A stretch of DNA of 64,000 nucleotides from Leptolyngbyaceae cyanobacterium JSC-12 (GTDB taxonomy: Bacteria; Cyanobacteriota; Cyanobacteriia; Leptolyngbyales; Leptolyngbyaceae), in NCBI GenBank assembly GCA_000309945.1, contig CM001633.1, forward strand, positions 4,985,174-5,049,173, written 5' to 3'. The position numbers were made by a program, and so were the translations under genes. Within the stretch, counting starts at the first letter, position 1. Every line of letters starts with the position of its first letter. Below are positions 56,582-64,000 of the stretch, one piece after another. The notes beneath the pieces are model-generated. The model did not search any database. It was not told where the DNA came from and was given only the letters and a program-made list of their open reading frames with translations.

Positions 56582-57680
56582 ATGACCACAGTCCAACTGG
56601 CTGGCTATCAAATCCTTGAACAACTGTATACGGGTTCAAAAACAGTCATTTACTAAGCTCGTCGAAAATTAGATCAGAAGCCTGTTGTGGTTAAATTATT
56701 GCAGGATGAAAATCCTCATTTCACCGAAATCGCGAAGTTTCGTAATCAGTATGCGATCGCGAAGAATCTCAACCTGCCCCAGGTAATCCAGACCTATAGC
56801 CTGGAACCCGTATCTAACCGGTATGCCCTAGTCATAGAAGATTTTGGCGGCATTTCATTAAAACAGGAGATGCACAACTGGGGCGCTAACGGCATGGGCA
56901 GCACGCCCGATGGAATTCAGGAATTTCTGCGGACTGCAATTCAAATTGCCTCAGCACTCGATGGACTGTTCCGGCATCGAGTCATCCACAAAGACATTAA
57001 ACCAGCCAATATTTTGATTCACCCAGGCACTCGTCAGGTGAAGTTAATCGATTTTAGTATCGCTTCCCTCTTGCCTCGAGAAAACCGGGTATTAACTAAT
57101 ACCAATTCCTTAAAGTCTGGCTACAGATAATGCCTCAAGAATGGAGGCTCTAGCGACGATTGAACGAATCACAGCTTGGGTCATTTCTTGCAATCGCTCT
57201 CGCATCAACAGACACCACTCATCAAGGGTTTTAGGCAACTTCCATCGGAGTCCTCGCTTGAGATACAGCCAAACTTGTTCAATGGGATTAGTTTGCGGTG
57301 AATGAGACGGTTGAACCATCAAAATGATGTTGGAGGGAATCTGCAAACGCTTTGCCCGATGGCAACCTGCTTGGTCGAGTTGAATCATCAAGATACTGTC
57401 TGCAAAAGGCTGAGCAACTAGGTTGAGGAACACCTGAAAGCAGTCCGTGTTGAGGTGGGTGAACTCGTAGAAGCAGTGTTCTCCAGTGGCAGGCTCGACA
57501 AACCGTTTCGGGCTTACGTAACTTCTCCCGGTTGGATGAAGCTGAAATGAAGCCAGTCAATATCCATGAAGGTATTGACAGCACATTAATGCTACTGCAA
57601 CATCGACTAAAGGCGAAAGATCATTGTGCTGTCATTGAAATCATTAAAAAATACAGTCCGTTAAATGAGGTTGCTATGGT
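56582..57680 (+). pseudogene. Wreck of a giant Ser/Thr kinase-histidine kinase gene
   Basis: ATG at 56582 begins TTVQLAGYQILEQLYTGSKT, homologous to the start of the 18103-23523 giant kinase. It meets a TAA at codon 24 where YRGQR-like sequence is expected, then continues in frame through a Ser/Thr kinase domain (RVIHKDIKPANILIHPG; FSIASLLPRENRVL) to about 57110. There an IS630-type fragment intervenes. Past it, 57514-57680 encodes LRNFSRLDEAEMKPVNIHEG, then TLMLLQHRLKAKDH, matching the region just after the phospho-His helix of the giant kinase. About 1,400 codons in between are missing. An inactive relic. Confidence 0.85.
57110..57513 (-). mobile_element. IS630-family transposase fragment
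   Basis: Minus-strand codons read RFVEPATGEHCFYEFTHLNT from about 57500, then MIQLDQAGCHRAKRL (DDE-domain Asp), PSNIILMVQPSHSPQTNPIE (the PxxSPxxNPIE hallmark with catalytic Glu) and VWLYLKRGLRWKLPKTLDEW, ending at 57110. The N-terminal half, with the HTH and first Asp, is absent. It lies inside the wrecked giant kinase gene, so it came in before or during that gene's loss. Confidence 0.85.
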
Positions 57681-57916
57681 GCTGCTGATTTAGTGATTTC
57701 ATCAACTGCACGTTTATGAGTTGTTTCTTGAAGATGTTCCTCATGCAAACGCTTTTCTACGACCAACTCTCTAGTTTCTTCTTGAATCTCTGTATCGGCT
57801 GGATCTGTATCGGCTGAAGTTTTAATATCGTCAACAGCACGAGTGTGTACTTTTTCTTCTAACTGATCAGTGTGTTGACGTTGCTCAGTAACGAATTCTC
57901 GAGTTTTGTCTTGCAT
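57674..57916 (-). CDS. Small charged protein with an internal duplication
   Basis: From ATG 57916 (longer frame to 57949) the 80-residue product consists of two copies of a roughly 31-residue unit: TREFVTEQRQHTDQLEEKVH with RAVDDIKTSA, and TRELVVEKRLHEEHLQETTH with RAVDEITKSA. Each copy is predicted helical, highly charged, with conserved TRE, QxH/RxH and RAVD(D/E)I. No known domain is recognised. A metal- or acidic-stress-related helical repeat protein is possible, but there is no direct evidence. It overlaps the wrecked kinase end slightly on the other strand. Confidence 0.7.
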   Translation of the reverse strand: MQDKTREFVTEQRQHTDQLEEKVHTRAVDDIKTSADTDPADTEIQEETRELVVEKRLHEEHLQETTHKRAVDEITKSAAP

Positions 57917-57949
57917 AGTTAAATCCACTTTGATTGCATTACAGTGCAC

Positions 57950-58570
57950 TAAATTTTATCCAAACTGAAACCTTCAGTTCTCTCTTAGAGAAACTTCTAG
58001 TTTTCGACTTAGGCGTGATTTGATTTAGCTTCAGGAAGTTTAAGCCTCAGCACTCTATCCTGAAACTGAGTCTGAGTCTAATCCTATTAAACGGTAACAG
58101 GAAGTAGCATAGTGGGTTAGAGCTATCTATAGTGTAGCTCAGATCAGTTGATGAAGTTGTGAGATAGTTCATAAACCCTAAGAAGTAAAGCACCTATCAC
58201 TCACCTTTTGAATAAGAAAAATAAATAAATTTAAAGTTTGATGTACTGTTCTCACTATTTGACAAGAGATGTTTTAATAATAAACTTTAAATCAACTCTA
58301 TAAAATTTCACCACTCCACTGTCAAGGGATATTCGCAGTTGGGAGTGGACTGTGTTTGGTTAGTTCAGTCTATCTATTCAATTCAATCCATTCGGTTCCA
58401 TATCGTTGATTAGCAGTATTCGATTGTGCATCTCGTAATGTCAGTTTTGCGTTGATGTTCTAGCGGATTGGGGAGTGCAACGTTTGGACTTGCTGCTGCG
58501 TTTAGTATCGCGGCAACTTCTTAACATTCCTACACTGATTTCTCCTTCTATTGATAAATAACTGTTACTG
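57950..58570. other. Intergenic region upstream of the rfpB-like gene
   Basis: About 620 bases, AT-rich. GAGCTA (58120-58125) and TAGCTC (58135-58140) form a perfect 6-bp inverted repeat. A 36-codon open plus-strand stretch just before the regulator (58446-58562, DVLADWGVQRLDLLLRLVSR) might be a gene relic. Promoters for the rfpB-like gene and the leftward small gene should be here; no promoter element is assigned. Confidence 0.5.
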
Positions 58571-60508
58571 ATGAGAATTCTACTGGTTGAAGACGATGAA
58601 TCCATATCGAGAGCGTTAGAGGCGATTCTCACAGAGCATCATTATGTTGTAGATGTTGCAGCCGATGGGCAAATCGGCTGGGAATGTGTAGAAGCGTTTA
58701 CATACGATCTGATTGTGCTGGATGTCTTACTACCCCGGTTAGATGGGATTCAGTTTTGTCAGCAGTTGCGTGCTCAGGATTGTCAAATCCCAGTTTTATT
58801 ATTAACGGCTCAAAGTTCCAGCCGCGATCGCATTATTGGCTTGGATGCGGGAGCGGATGACTACATGGTTAAACCCTTTGAGCCGCAAGAACTCCTAGCT
58901 CGGTTGCGGGTATTATTGCGTCGCAAAGGATCTGCCAGACCCGCAGTTTTAGAATGGATGGCGTTGCGTCTAGATCCAAGTTTATGCGAGGTCACCTACG
59001 ATGGGCACCTTGTTTCATTAACTCCCAAAGAATATCGGTTGTTAGAGCTATTTTTGCGTCACCCACAGCGAATTTTTAGCCGCAGCGTAATTTTAGATCA
59101 TCTCTGGTCCTGCGAAGAAGCTCCTGGTGAAGATACGGTGACTGTTCATATTAAAGGACTACGGCAAAAGTTAAAACGGCAGGGTGCACCACCTGATTTA
59201 ATTCAAACTGTTTATGGACAGGGCTATCGCCTGAAACAACCATCTGAATTTACGGCATCACCTCCCGCTTTACCAGGCTGGGTGCGGGATGGGTTAGTGC
59301 AACAGAAAACCCGCGCAGGGTTAGCTGATGTTTGGGCAAAATATAAGCACTTAAATTGCGATCGCTGTTTGGTGTTAGAGCAAGCAGGTGCGTCCATGTT
59401 AGTTGGCACCCTGACCGAAGAATTGCACCAGCAAGCCTGCCGAACCGCGCATCAACTGGCAGGAGCACTGGGAATTTTTGGACTCACAGATGGCTCAAAC
59501 TTAGCCCGTCGTATCGAGCATCTGTTGCAATCTTCACCCTTGCCTACGCCGAATAAAGCGGTGCAACTACTTGACTTATTAAATCAGTTAAAAGAAGCGA
59601 TCCAATCTCCTCCATCTCATCACAATCGAGTGCCTCTACTACTAGTGATTGAGGATGATGAAGAATTAGCAGACCAGGTCTTTAGCCTGGCAATGACTTA
59701 TGGGATCGAGATGGAGCGACTTCCTTCCCTGCTGGCATCCCACGAGCATAATGAGCTACCGGAGATAGATGAAGCTGGCATGGGGTTGGGTGGAGAACCT
59801 GTGTTGCTTTTGAACCTGACTGCTGGGGAAGAAAAACGATTGACGCTCCCAGCCACCTATAGTCAGCAAGCTGCCCCACCCCTCGTTCTGTTTATTGCAA
59901 ATCAGAACAATTTGAATACTCGTGTCAAAGCAGCGCGATTGGGTGCTCATGTGTTTCTAGATAAAACTGAACTGCAATCACTAGTTGTTCAGATGACTTC
60001 TAACTTTTCATGCCAGGCTGCATGCCCAACTAGACCGCTTGCAGCACAAATTTTAGAGGTTGTGAAGCAGGCAAAATCTCACGTTTGCACGACAACAGCC
60101 AAAGTGATGGTGGTGGATGACGACCCCCAGATTTTGGCAGGTATTCGAGCATTACTAGAACCCTGGGGGCTGCAACTGATAACCTTGGAGGAGCCGCGTC
60201 AGTTTTGGCAAACTTTAGAAACCTTCTCACCTGATCTGTTGCTGCTGGACGTTCAAATGCCTCATTTCAGCGGGTTTGAATTGTGTCGGGTGGTTCGGAA
60301 TGCGCCACGCTGGAAAGATTTGCCAGTCTTGTTTCTGACGATGCACCTGGATACTGCTAAAGTGCAGCAGGCGATCGCAGCTGGGGGGGATGATTATGTT
60401 AGCAAAGCCACCGATACCAAAGAGCTTGTAACGTGTATCCTCAATCGCTTAGAGCACACTCGCTTGCGCCGTTTGCTTAGTTCCTCAACCCGTTCAGCCT
60501 ATGAATAA
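58571..60508 (+). CDS. rfpB: RfpB-like response regulator (REC-wHTH-Hpt-pseudoREC-REC)
   Basis: A 645-residue transcription regulator. Residues 1-118 are a receiver (Asp51 in LIVLDVLLPRLDG, Lys101). About 124-222 are a winged-helix domain (TPKEYRLLELFLRH, TVYGQGYRLKQ). About 250-345 is an Hpt domain with His294 (AHQLAGALGIFG). About 355-475 is a degenerate receiver in which the Asp position reads VLLLNL (Asn415). About 510-632 is a true second receiver (Asp560, Lys612). RfpB of the FaRLiP system is known as a DNA-binding regulator with two receivers flanking a winged helix, which this matches. The stop overlaps the kinase start by eight bases. Identity is inferred from architecture plus neighbours. 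Confidence 0.75.
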   Translation: MRILLVEDDESISRALEAILTEHHYVVDVAADGQIGWECVEAFTYDLIVLDVLLPRLDGIQFCQQLRAQDCQIPVLLLTAQSSSRDRIIGLDAGADDYMVKPFEPQELLARLRVLLRRKGSARPAVLEWMALRLDPSLCEVTYDGHLVSLTPKEYRLLELFLRHPQRIFSRSVILDHLWSCEEAPGEDTVTVHIKGLRQKLKRQGAPPDLIQTVYGQGYRLKQPSEFTASPPALPGWVRDGLVQQKTRAGLADVWAKYKHLNCDRCLVLEQAGASMLVGTLTEELHQQACRTAHQLAGALGIFGLTDGSNLARRIEHLLQSSPLPTPNKAVQLLDLLNQLKEAIQSPPSHHNRVPLLLVIEDDEELADQVFSLAMTYGIEMERLPSLLASHEHNELPEIDEAGMGLGGEPVLLLNLTAGEEKRLTLPATYSQQAAPPLVLFIANQNNLNTRVKAARLGAHVFLDKTELQSLVVQMTSNFSCQAACPTRPLAAQILEVVKQAKSHVCTTTAKVMVVDDDPQILAGIRALLEPWGLQLITLEEPRQFWQTLETFSPDLLLLDVQMPHFSGFELCRVVRNAPRWKDLPVLFLTMHLDTAKVQQAIAAGGDDYVSKATDTKELVTCILNRLEHTRLRRLLSSSTRSAYE

Positions 60509-63089
60509 CCCATCAACGCGACAGAAGTTCAATCATCCGCTGCCCGTTGATTCGTTAGAAATGCTGCTGCATCGGATGATGAATCGCATTCGGCGATCGC
60601 TAGAACTGCCTGAAATCTTAGCAGGAACAGTTGCTGAAGTGCGGTCCTTTCTCGGAACTGACCGGGTCAAAGTGTATCGTTTTCATCCCGATGGCAGTGG
60701 CGAAGTAGTAGCTGAGTCAATTCATCAAAAACGGCTCCCTTCCCTACTGGGGCAGCGGTTTCCAGCAGATGATATTCCTGTGCAGGCACGGGAGCTCTTT
60801 CTGAAAGCTCGGCAACGTTCGATTGTGGATGTCTCCGCTCAACGGATTGGAGTCAGTCCACTGGATTGCCCTGAAACTGGAAAGGCAATTGCGATTGAAG
60901 ATATTCGTTTTCGCCCAGTTGATCCATGCCATGTGGATTATCTTATGGCAATGGGGGTGCAGTCTTCTTTAGTCGTACCGATTCTGCATCAAAATGAGAA
61001 TCAGCGAGATCATCTCTGGGGCTTGTTAGTGTCTCACCATGCTACTCCGCGCCAAATCACCAAACGAGAATTACAGGTGGTGCAATTGGTGGCAGATCAG
61101 GTGTCGATCGCGATCGCTCAGGCAACCCTACTCGATCAAACCCGAACGCGTGCCGAGCAAGAAGCCACCATTAATCGAGTTTCCTGGCTGTTGCACTCCA
61201 TGACCGAAATGCAATTACAGCAGGCGCTAGAACAAACAGTGGGGGCATTAAAAGGCACGGGTGGCAGGCTGTTTATTGCCGCTCAGGACTCTGGGCAAAC
61301 AGCACAGCTATTTACTGTAGGAGAGCAACCTGGCGATCGCCTGATTGATGATTCTACTGTTCAAATTGGTGATTCCACCCTCAAGGTTGAAACCCATCCC
61401 CAGTGGCAATCCTGGTTAGAAACCCAGGTCGCAATCACCGACGTGGAGAATGTCTGGGCGATCGCCGATGTTTTACATTCTGGTATGCCCTCTGACCTGG
61501 CGCTCAGTTTTCAAACTGCCAGAATTTGTAGCCTTTTGGTCGTGCGGTTGCAGTATCGCCAACAACGATTGGGATATTTAAGTGTATTTCGTCCTGCAAT
61601 TGATATTGAGACCCTATGGGCGCGTCGGGTTGATCGAGATGACCCACGTCAGTTACGCCCGCGTCAATCCTTTGCGGCATGGTTGGAGTTAAAGTCAGAC
61701 CAGAGCCAGGAATGGAAAATCAACGAACTGCAACTGGCGCAAGCACTGGGAAAGCATTTTGCCATGGCACTGCATCAATCTGGACTTTATCAACAGGTGA
61801 ATGCACTGAATGCCAGCCTGGAAAAAGACATTCAAGAACGGAAGCAGGCAGAGATCAAAATTTGTGCATTAAATGCAGAACTGGAGCAGCGCGTATTAGA
61901 ACGAACCGCTGAACTGCAACGGACCAATACGGAGCTTTTGCACGAAATTAGTGAACGGGAACGTGCCCTACGCGAACGCCAACAAGCACGAGATTCCCTC
62001 AAGCGGTTAAGTCGTCAAAATGAACTGATTTTGAACTCTGCTGGGGAAGGCATTTATGGCTTGAACCTCCAGGGTAAAACAACCTTTGTGAATCCAGCCG
62101 CTGCTCGGATGTTGGGGCGCGAGGTTGAAGACCTAGTAGAACAATGGATGCATCCTATCCTGAATCACTCCAAACCTGATGGCACACCCTATCGCTGGGA
62201 AGATAGCCCAATTTTTGCCACTCTGCAAAACGGTACGATACAGCATATTACTGAAGATTTATTTTGTCGGCAGGATGGCTCCTGTTTTCCAGTGGAATAT
62301 GTCAGCACACCAATTCGAGAACAGGGCAAGATTGTGGGAGCGGTGGTGGTGTTTAAGGACATTACTGATCGGCAACTCATGGAACGGATGAAAGATGAAT
62401 TTGTGTCTGTAGTTAGTCATGAACTGAGAACGCCGCTGACTTCCATTCGGACAGCGCTAGGAATGCTGGCACAGGGGCATCTTGATGCTCAGCCAGAAAA
62501 ACGGCAACGTATGGTTGAGATTGCGTTTTCTAACACAAATCGTCTAGTTCGGTTAATTAATGACATTCTGGATTTAGAACGGATTAAGTTTGGTAAGACC
62601 GTTATGCAAAAACGAGCTTGCAATGTGGCTGACTTAATTCAGCAATCCGTTGATGCCATGCGGGCGATGGCAGAGAAAGCCGAAATTACCCTGGTAGTGA
62701 GTGCGATCGCGGTTCAAGTATGGGTTGATCCAGATCGAATTATTCAAACACTCACTAATTTGTTGAGTAATGCCATTAAATTTTCGCCATCTGGCACTAC
62801 AGTTTCAGTCACAGCCGAGGAGTTATTTGCAGATCAGGCTTCAACTGCTAATGTCATGATAATTGCCGTAAAAGACGAAGGGCAGGGAATTCCTGAAGAC
62901 AAATTAGAAGCAATTTTCGACCGTTTTGAGCAACTGGATGCCTCCAATGCAGGACACCAAGGTGGCACCGGATTAGGGCTGGCGATTTGTCGCAGCATCG
63001 TAGAGCAAAATGGTGGACAAATTTGGGTGGAGAGCACAATCGGTGAAGGAAGTACCTTTTATTTCACGCTGCCACTATATCGAACATAG
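60501..63089 (+). CDS. rfpA: RfpA-like knotless phytochrome histidine kinase
   Basis: An 862-residue photoreceptor kinase. No PAS domain precedes the GAF, so it is knotless like Cph2. GAF about 20-205: RVKVYRFHPDGSGEVVAES, FPADDIP (residues 88-93, the PASDIP-like motif) and Cys143 in DPCHVDYLMAMGV, the bilin-attachment Cys. PHY about 225-430 carries the tongue motif PRQSFAAW (387-394). A coiled coil about 435-510 is followed by PAS about 505-625, HisKA with His640 (SHELRTPLTSIR), and HATPase with N-box NLLSNAIKF (753-761) and GGTGLGLAIC. RfpA is the far-red sensor of FaRLiP. The kinase half closely resembles that of the fusion at 30774. Confidence 0.78.
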   Translation: MNNPSTRQKFNHPLPVDSLEMLLHRMMNRIRRSLELPEILAGTVAEVRSFLGTDRVKVYRFHPDGSGEVVAESIHQKRLPSLLGQRFPADDIPVQARELFLKARQRSIVDVSAQRIGVSPLDCPETGKAIAIEDIRFRPVDPCHVDYLMAMGVQSSLVVPILHQNENQRDHLWGLLVSHHATPRQITKRELQVVQLVADQVSIAIAQATLLDQTRTRAEQEATINRVSWLLHSMTEMQLQQALEQTVGALKGTGGRLFIAAQDSGQTAQLFTVGEQPGDRLIDDSTVQIGDSTLKVETHPQWQSWLETQVAITDVENVWAIADVLHSGMPSDLALSFQTARICSLLVVRLQYRQQRLGYLSVFRPAIDIETLWARRVDRDDPRQLRPRQSFAAWLELKSDQSQEWKINELQLAQALGKHFAMALHQSGLYQQVNALNASLEKDIQERKQAEIKICALNAELEQRVLERTAELQRTNTELLHEISERERALRERQQARDSLKRLSRQNELILNSAGEGIYGLNLQGKTTFVNPAAARMLGREVEDLVEQWMHPILNHSKPDGTPYRWEDSPIFATLQNGTIQHITEDLFCRQDGSCFPVEYVSTPIREQGKIVGAVVVFKDITDRQLMERMKDEFVSVVSHELRTPLTSIRTALGMLAQGHLDAQPEKRQRMVEIAFSNTNRLVRLINDILDLERIKFGKTVMQKRACNVADLIQQSVDAMRAMAEKAEITLVVSAIAVQVWVDPDRIIQTLTNLLSNAIKFSPSGTTVSVTAEELFADQASTANVMIIAVKDEGQGIPEDKLEAIFDRFEQLDASNAGHQGGTGLGLAICRSIVEQNGGQIWVESTIGEGSTFYFTLPLYRT

Positions 63090-63090
63090 G

Positions 63091-63468
63091 ATGACCCTAA
63101 TGATCAGGCGAATTTTGATAATTGATGATGAAGATGATATTCGCGAGGCAACCCAGGTTTGTTTAGAAGCAACAGGCGACTGGGAAGTGCTGACAGCCAG
63201 TTCGGGCAACGAAGGACTACTCAAAGCCGAGAGTGAGCGTCCTGATGCCATTTTGCTTGATGTGATGATGCCTGGAATGGATGGAATCACAACCTTTCAG
63301 GAATTACAAACTAATCCACAAACTCAAAATATTCCAGTGATTTTGTTGACAGCGAAAGCTCAAACCGCAGAACAACGGCAGTTCAATCAGCTCAATGTGG
63401 TTGCTGTTATTACCAAGCCTTACGACCCATTTAGTCTATCTGCTCAACTGATACGAGCGATCGCCTAA
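63091..63468 (+). CDS. rfpC: RfpC-like single-domain response regulator
   Basis: The start at 63091 (MTLMIRRILIIDDEDD) lies two bases after the kinase stop; ATG 63100 is also possible. The 125-residue protein is a receiver domain only, with acidic residues Asp12-Asp13, phospho-acceptor Asp57 (DAILLDVMMPGMDG) and the conserved Lys near 108 (AVITKPYDP). It has no output domain, so it should act as a phosphoryl shuttle, presumably between the phytochrome kinase and the RfpB-like regulator. The order regulator, phytochrome kinase, CheY-like receiver matches rfpB-rfpA-rfpC. Confidence 0.75.
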   Translation: MTLMIRRILIIDDEDDIREATQVCLEATGDWEVLTASSGNEGLLKAESERPDAILLDVMMPGMDGITTFQELQTNPQTQNIPVILLTAKAQTAEQRQFNQLNVVAVITKPYDPFSLSAQLIRAIA

Positions 63469-63547
63469 AACCTTGATTTCTTTAGAGGTTCTTCAGAATT
63501 TTTGCCTATTCTAATGAGTGCAATTATTCAACTCTGGTTAAACTCCT

Positions 63548-64000
63548 ATGACTACATTGCTGCAACAACGTAAGATAGCGAGTGATCAGTGGGAACGCTT
63601 CTGTAATTGGATTACCAGTACCGAGAACCGACTCTACATTGGTTGGTTTGGGGTTCTGATGATTCCCCTACTTGGTGTTTCCATCTGTGTGTTTACCATT
63701 GCATTCATCGCTGCTCCACCCGTTGATATTGATGGAATTCGTGAGCCAGTTGCGGGGTCGTTGCTCTACGGGAACAACATCATTACCGCAGCCGTTGTGC
63801 CGTCGTCAAACGCGATCGGCTTACACTTCTACCCAATTTGGGAAGCTGCCAGCATTGATGAGTGGCTATATAACGGTGGTCCTTATCAAATGATTGGCGC
63901 TCACTATATTCCTGCACTTGCCTGCTACATGGGGCGGCAGTGGGAATTGAGCTATCGTTTGGGGATGCGCCCCTGGATTTGTGTTGCCTACAGTGCACCG
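63548..64000 (+). CDS. psbA: Divergent photosystem II D1 protein, 5' part (runs off the window)
   Basis: The first 151 residues of a D1 paralogue; the gene continues past the edge. Unmistakable D1 blocks are [55 protein letters not shown] and [20 protein letters not shown]. His119 (ChlZ ligand, His118 in standard D1) and Gln131 (standard 130, contacts pheophytin) are kept. It departs from ordinary D1 at 40-52 ([13 protein letters not shown]), at Ala81 (Gly80 in standard D1) and at 114-126 ([13 protein letters not shown], normally QLVVFHFLIGIFC). The water-oxidation ligands and Tyr161 lie beyond the edge. Its place after rfp-like genes suggests a far-red D1 or ChlF; which one cannot be decided here. 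Confidence 0.85.
   Translation, partial: MTTLLQQRKIASDQWERFCNWITSTENRLYIGWFGVLMIPLLGVSICVFTIAFIAAPPVDIDGIREPVAGSLLYGNNIITAAVVPSSNAIGLHFYPIWEAASIDEWLYNGGPYQMIGAHYIPALACYMGRQWELSYRLGMRPWICVAYSAP

Noticed and set aside
58441..58632. 63-codon minus-strand frame before rfpB
   Set aside because: It is antisense to the start of the rfpB-like gene and Ser/Arg-rich as expected for a shadow frame.

Overview
This window is cyanobacterial chromosome. The HIP1 octamer GCGATCGC recurs throughout, the gene families are cyanobacterial (DUF3611, DUF4327, Mo-nitro_C, a short KdpD, very large multi-sensor kinases), and a photosystem II D1 (psbA) gene runs off the right edge. The host is probably a signalling-rich filamentous or terrestrial lineage. 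I saw no rRNA, tRNA or CRISPR array.

Layout. 0-7 kb: accessory DNA with an IS200/IS605 tnpA, orphan and broken genes, and small membrane proteins (DUF1269, DUF3611, HdeD). 7-11 kb: a two-domain VOC protein, then a leftward three-gene operon (SDR, NAD(P)H-FMN reductase, aquaporin). 11-23.5 kb: a signalling island with a receiver protein, a 1302-residue hybrid kinase, a REC-GAF kinase, and a 1806-residue Ser/Thr-kinase/ATPase/histidine-kinase. 23.7-38.4 kb: transport and nitrogen-compound genes. These are a Rieske oxygenase, two nucleoside/BMP-type permeases, a NitT/TauT-like fused permease with its ATPase, a cysteine hydrolase, a decayed formamidase and a decayed BMP-type binding protein, plus a large REC-wHTH-Hpt-REC-PAS-kinase and a TonB receptor. 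38.7-42.7 kb: an Mrp Na+/H+ antiporter operon (C-D-E-F-G-A'-B). 43-51 kb: a two-component pair read leftwards and a kdpA-B-F/G-C-D' potassium-uptake operon read rightwards, so 38.7-51 kb is an ion-homeostasis block. 51-58 kb: a pentapeptide-repeat protein, DUF4327, an M28 peptidase, an MprF-like membrane protein with an adjacent esterase, and the wreck of a second giant kinase carrying an IS630 fragment.

58.5-64 kb is the most notable part. A REC-wHTH-Hpt-REC regulator, a knotless phytochrome kinase with its chromophore Cys, and a single-domain receiver are packed head to tail, then a divergent psbA begins. This matches rfpB-rfpA-rfpC, the control genes of far-red light photoacclimation (FaRLiP), so a FaRLiP cluster probably continues beyond the right edge.

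Many genes are broken. Several need only one base changed in a homopolymer run to be restored, which suggests residual sequencing indels or slippage. Others (formamidase, binding protein, second giant kinase, GNAT) carry deletions or nonsense codons and look truly decayed.
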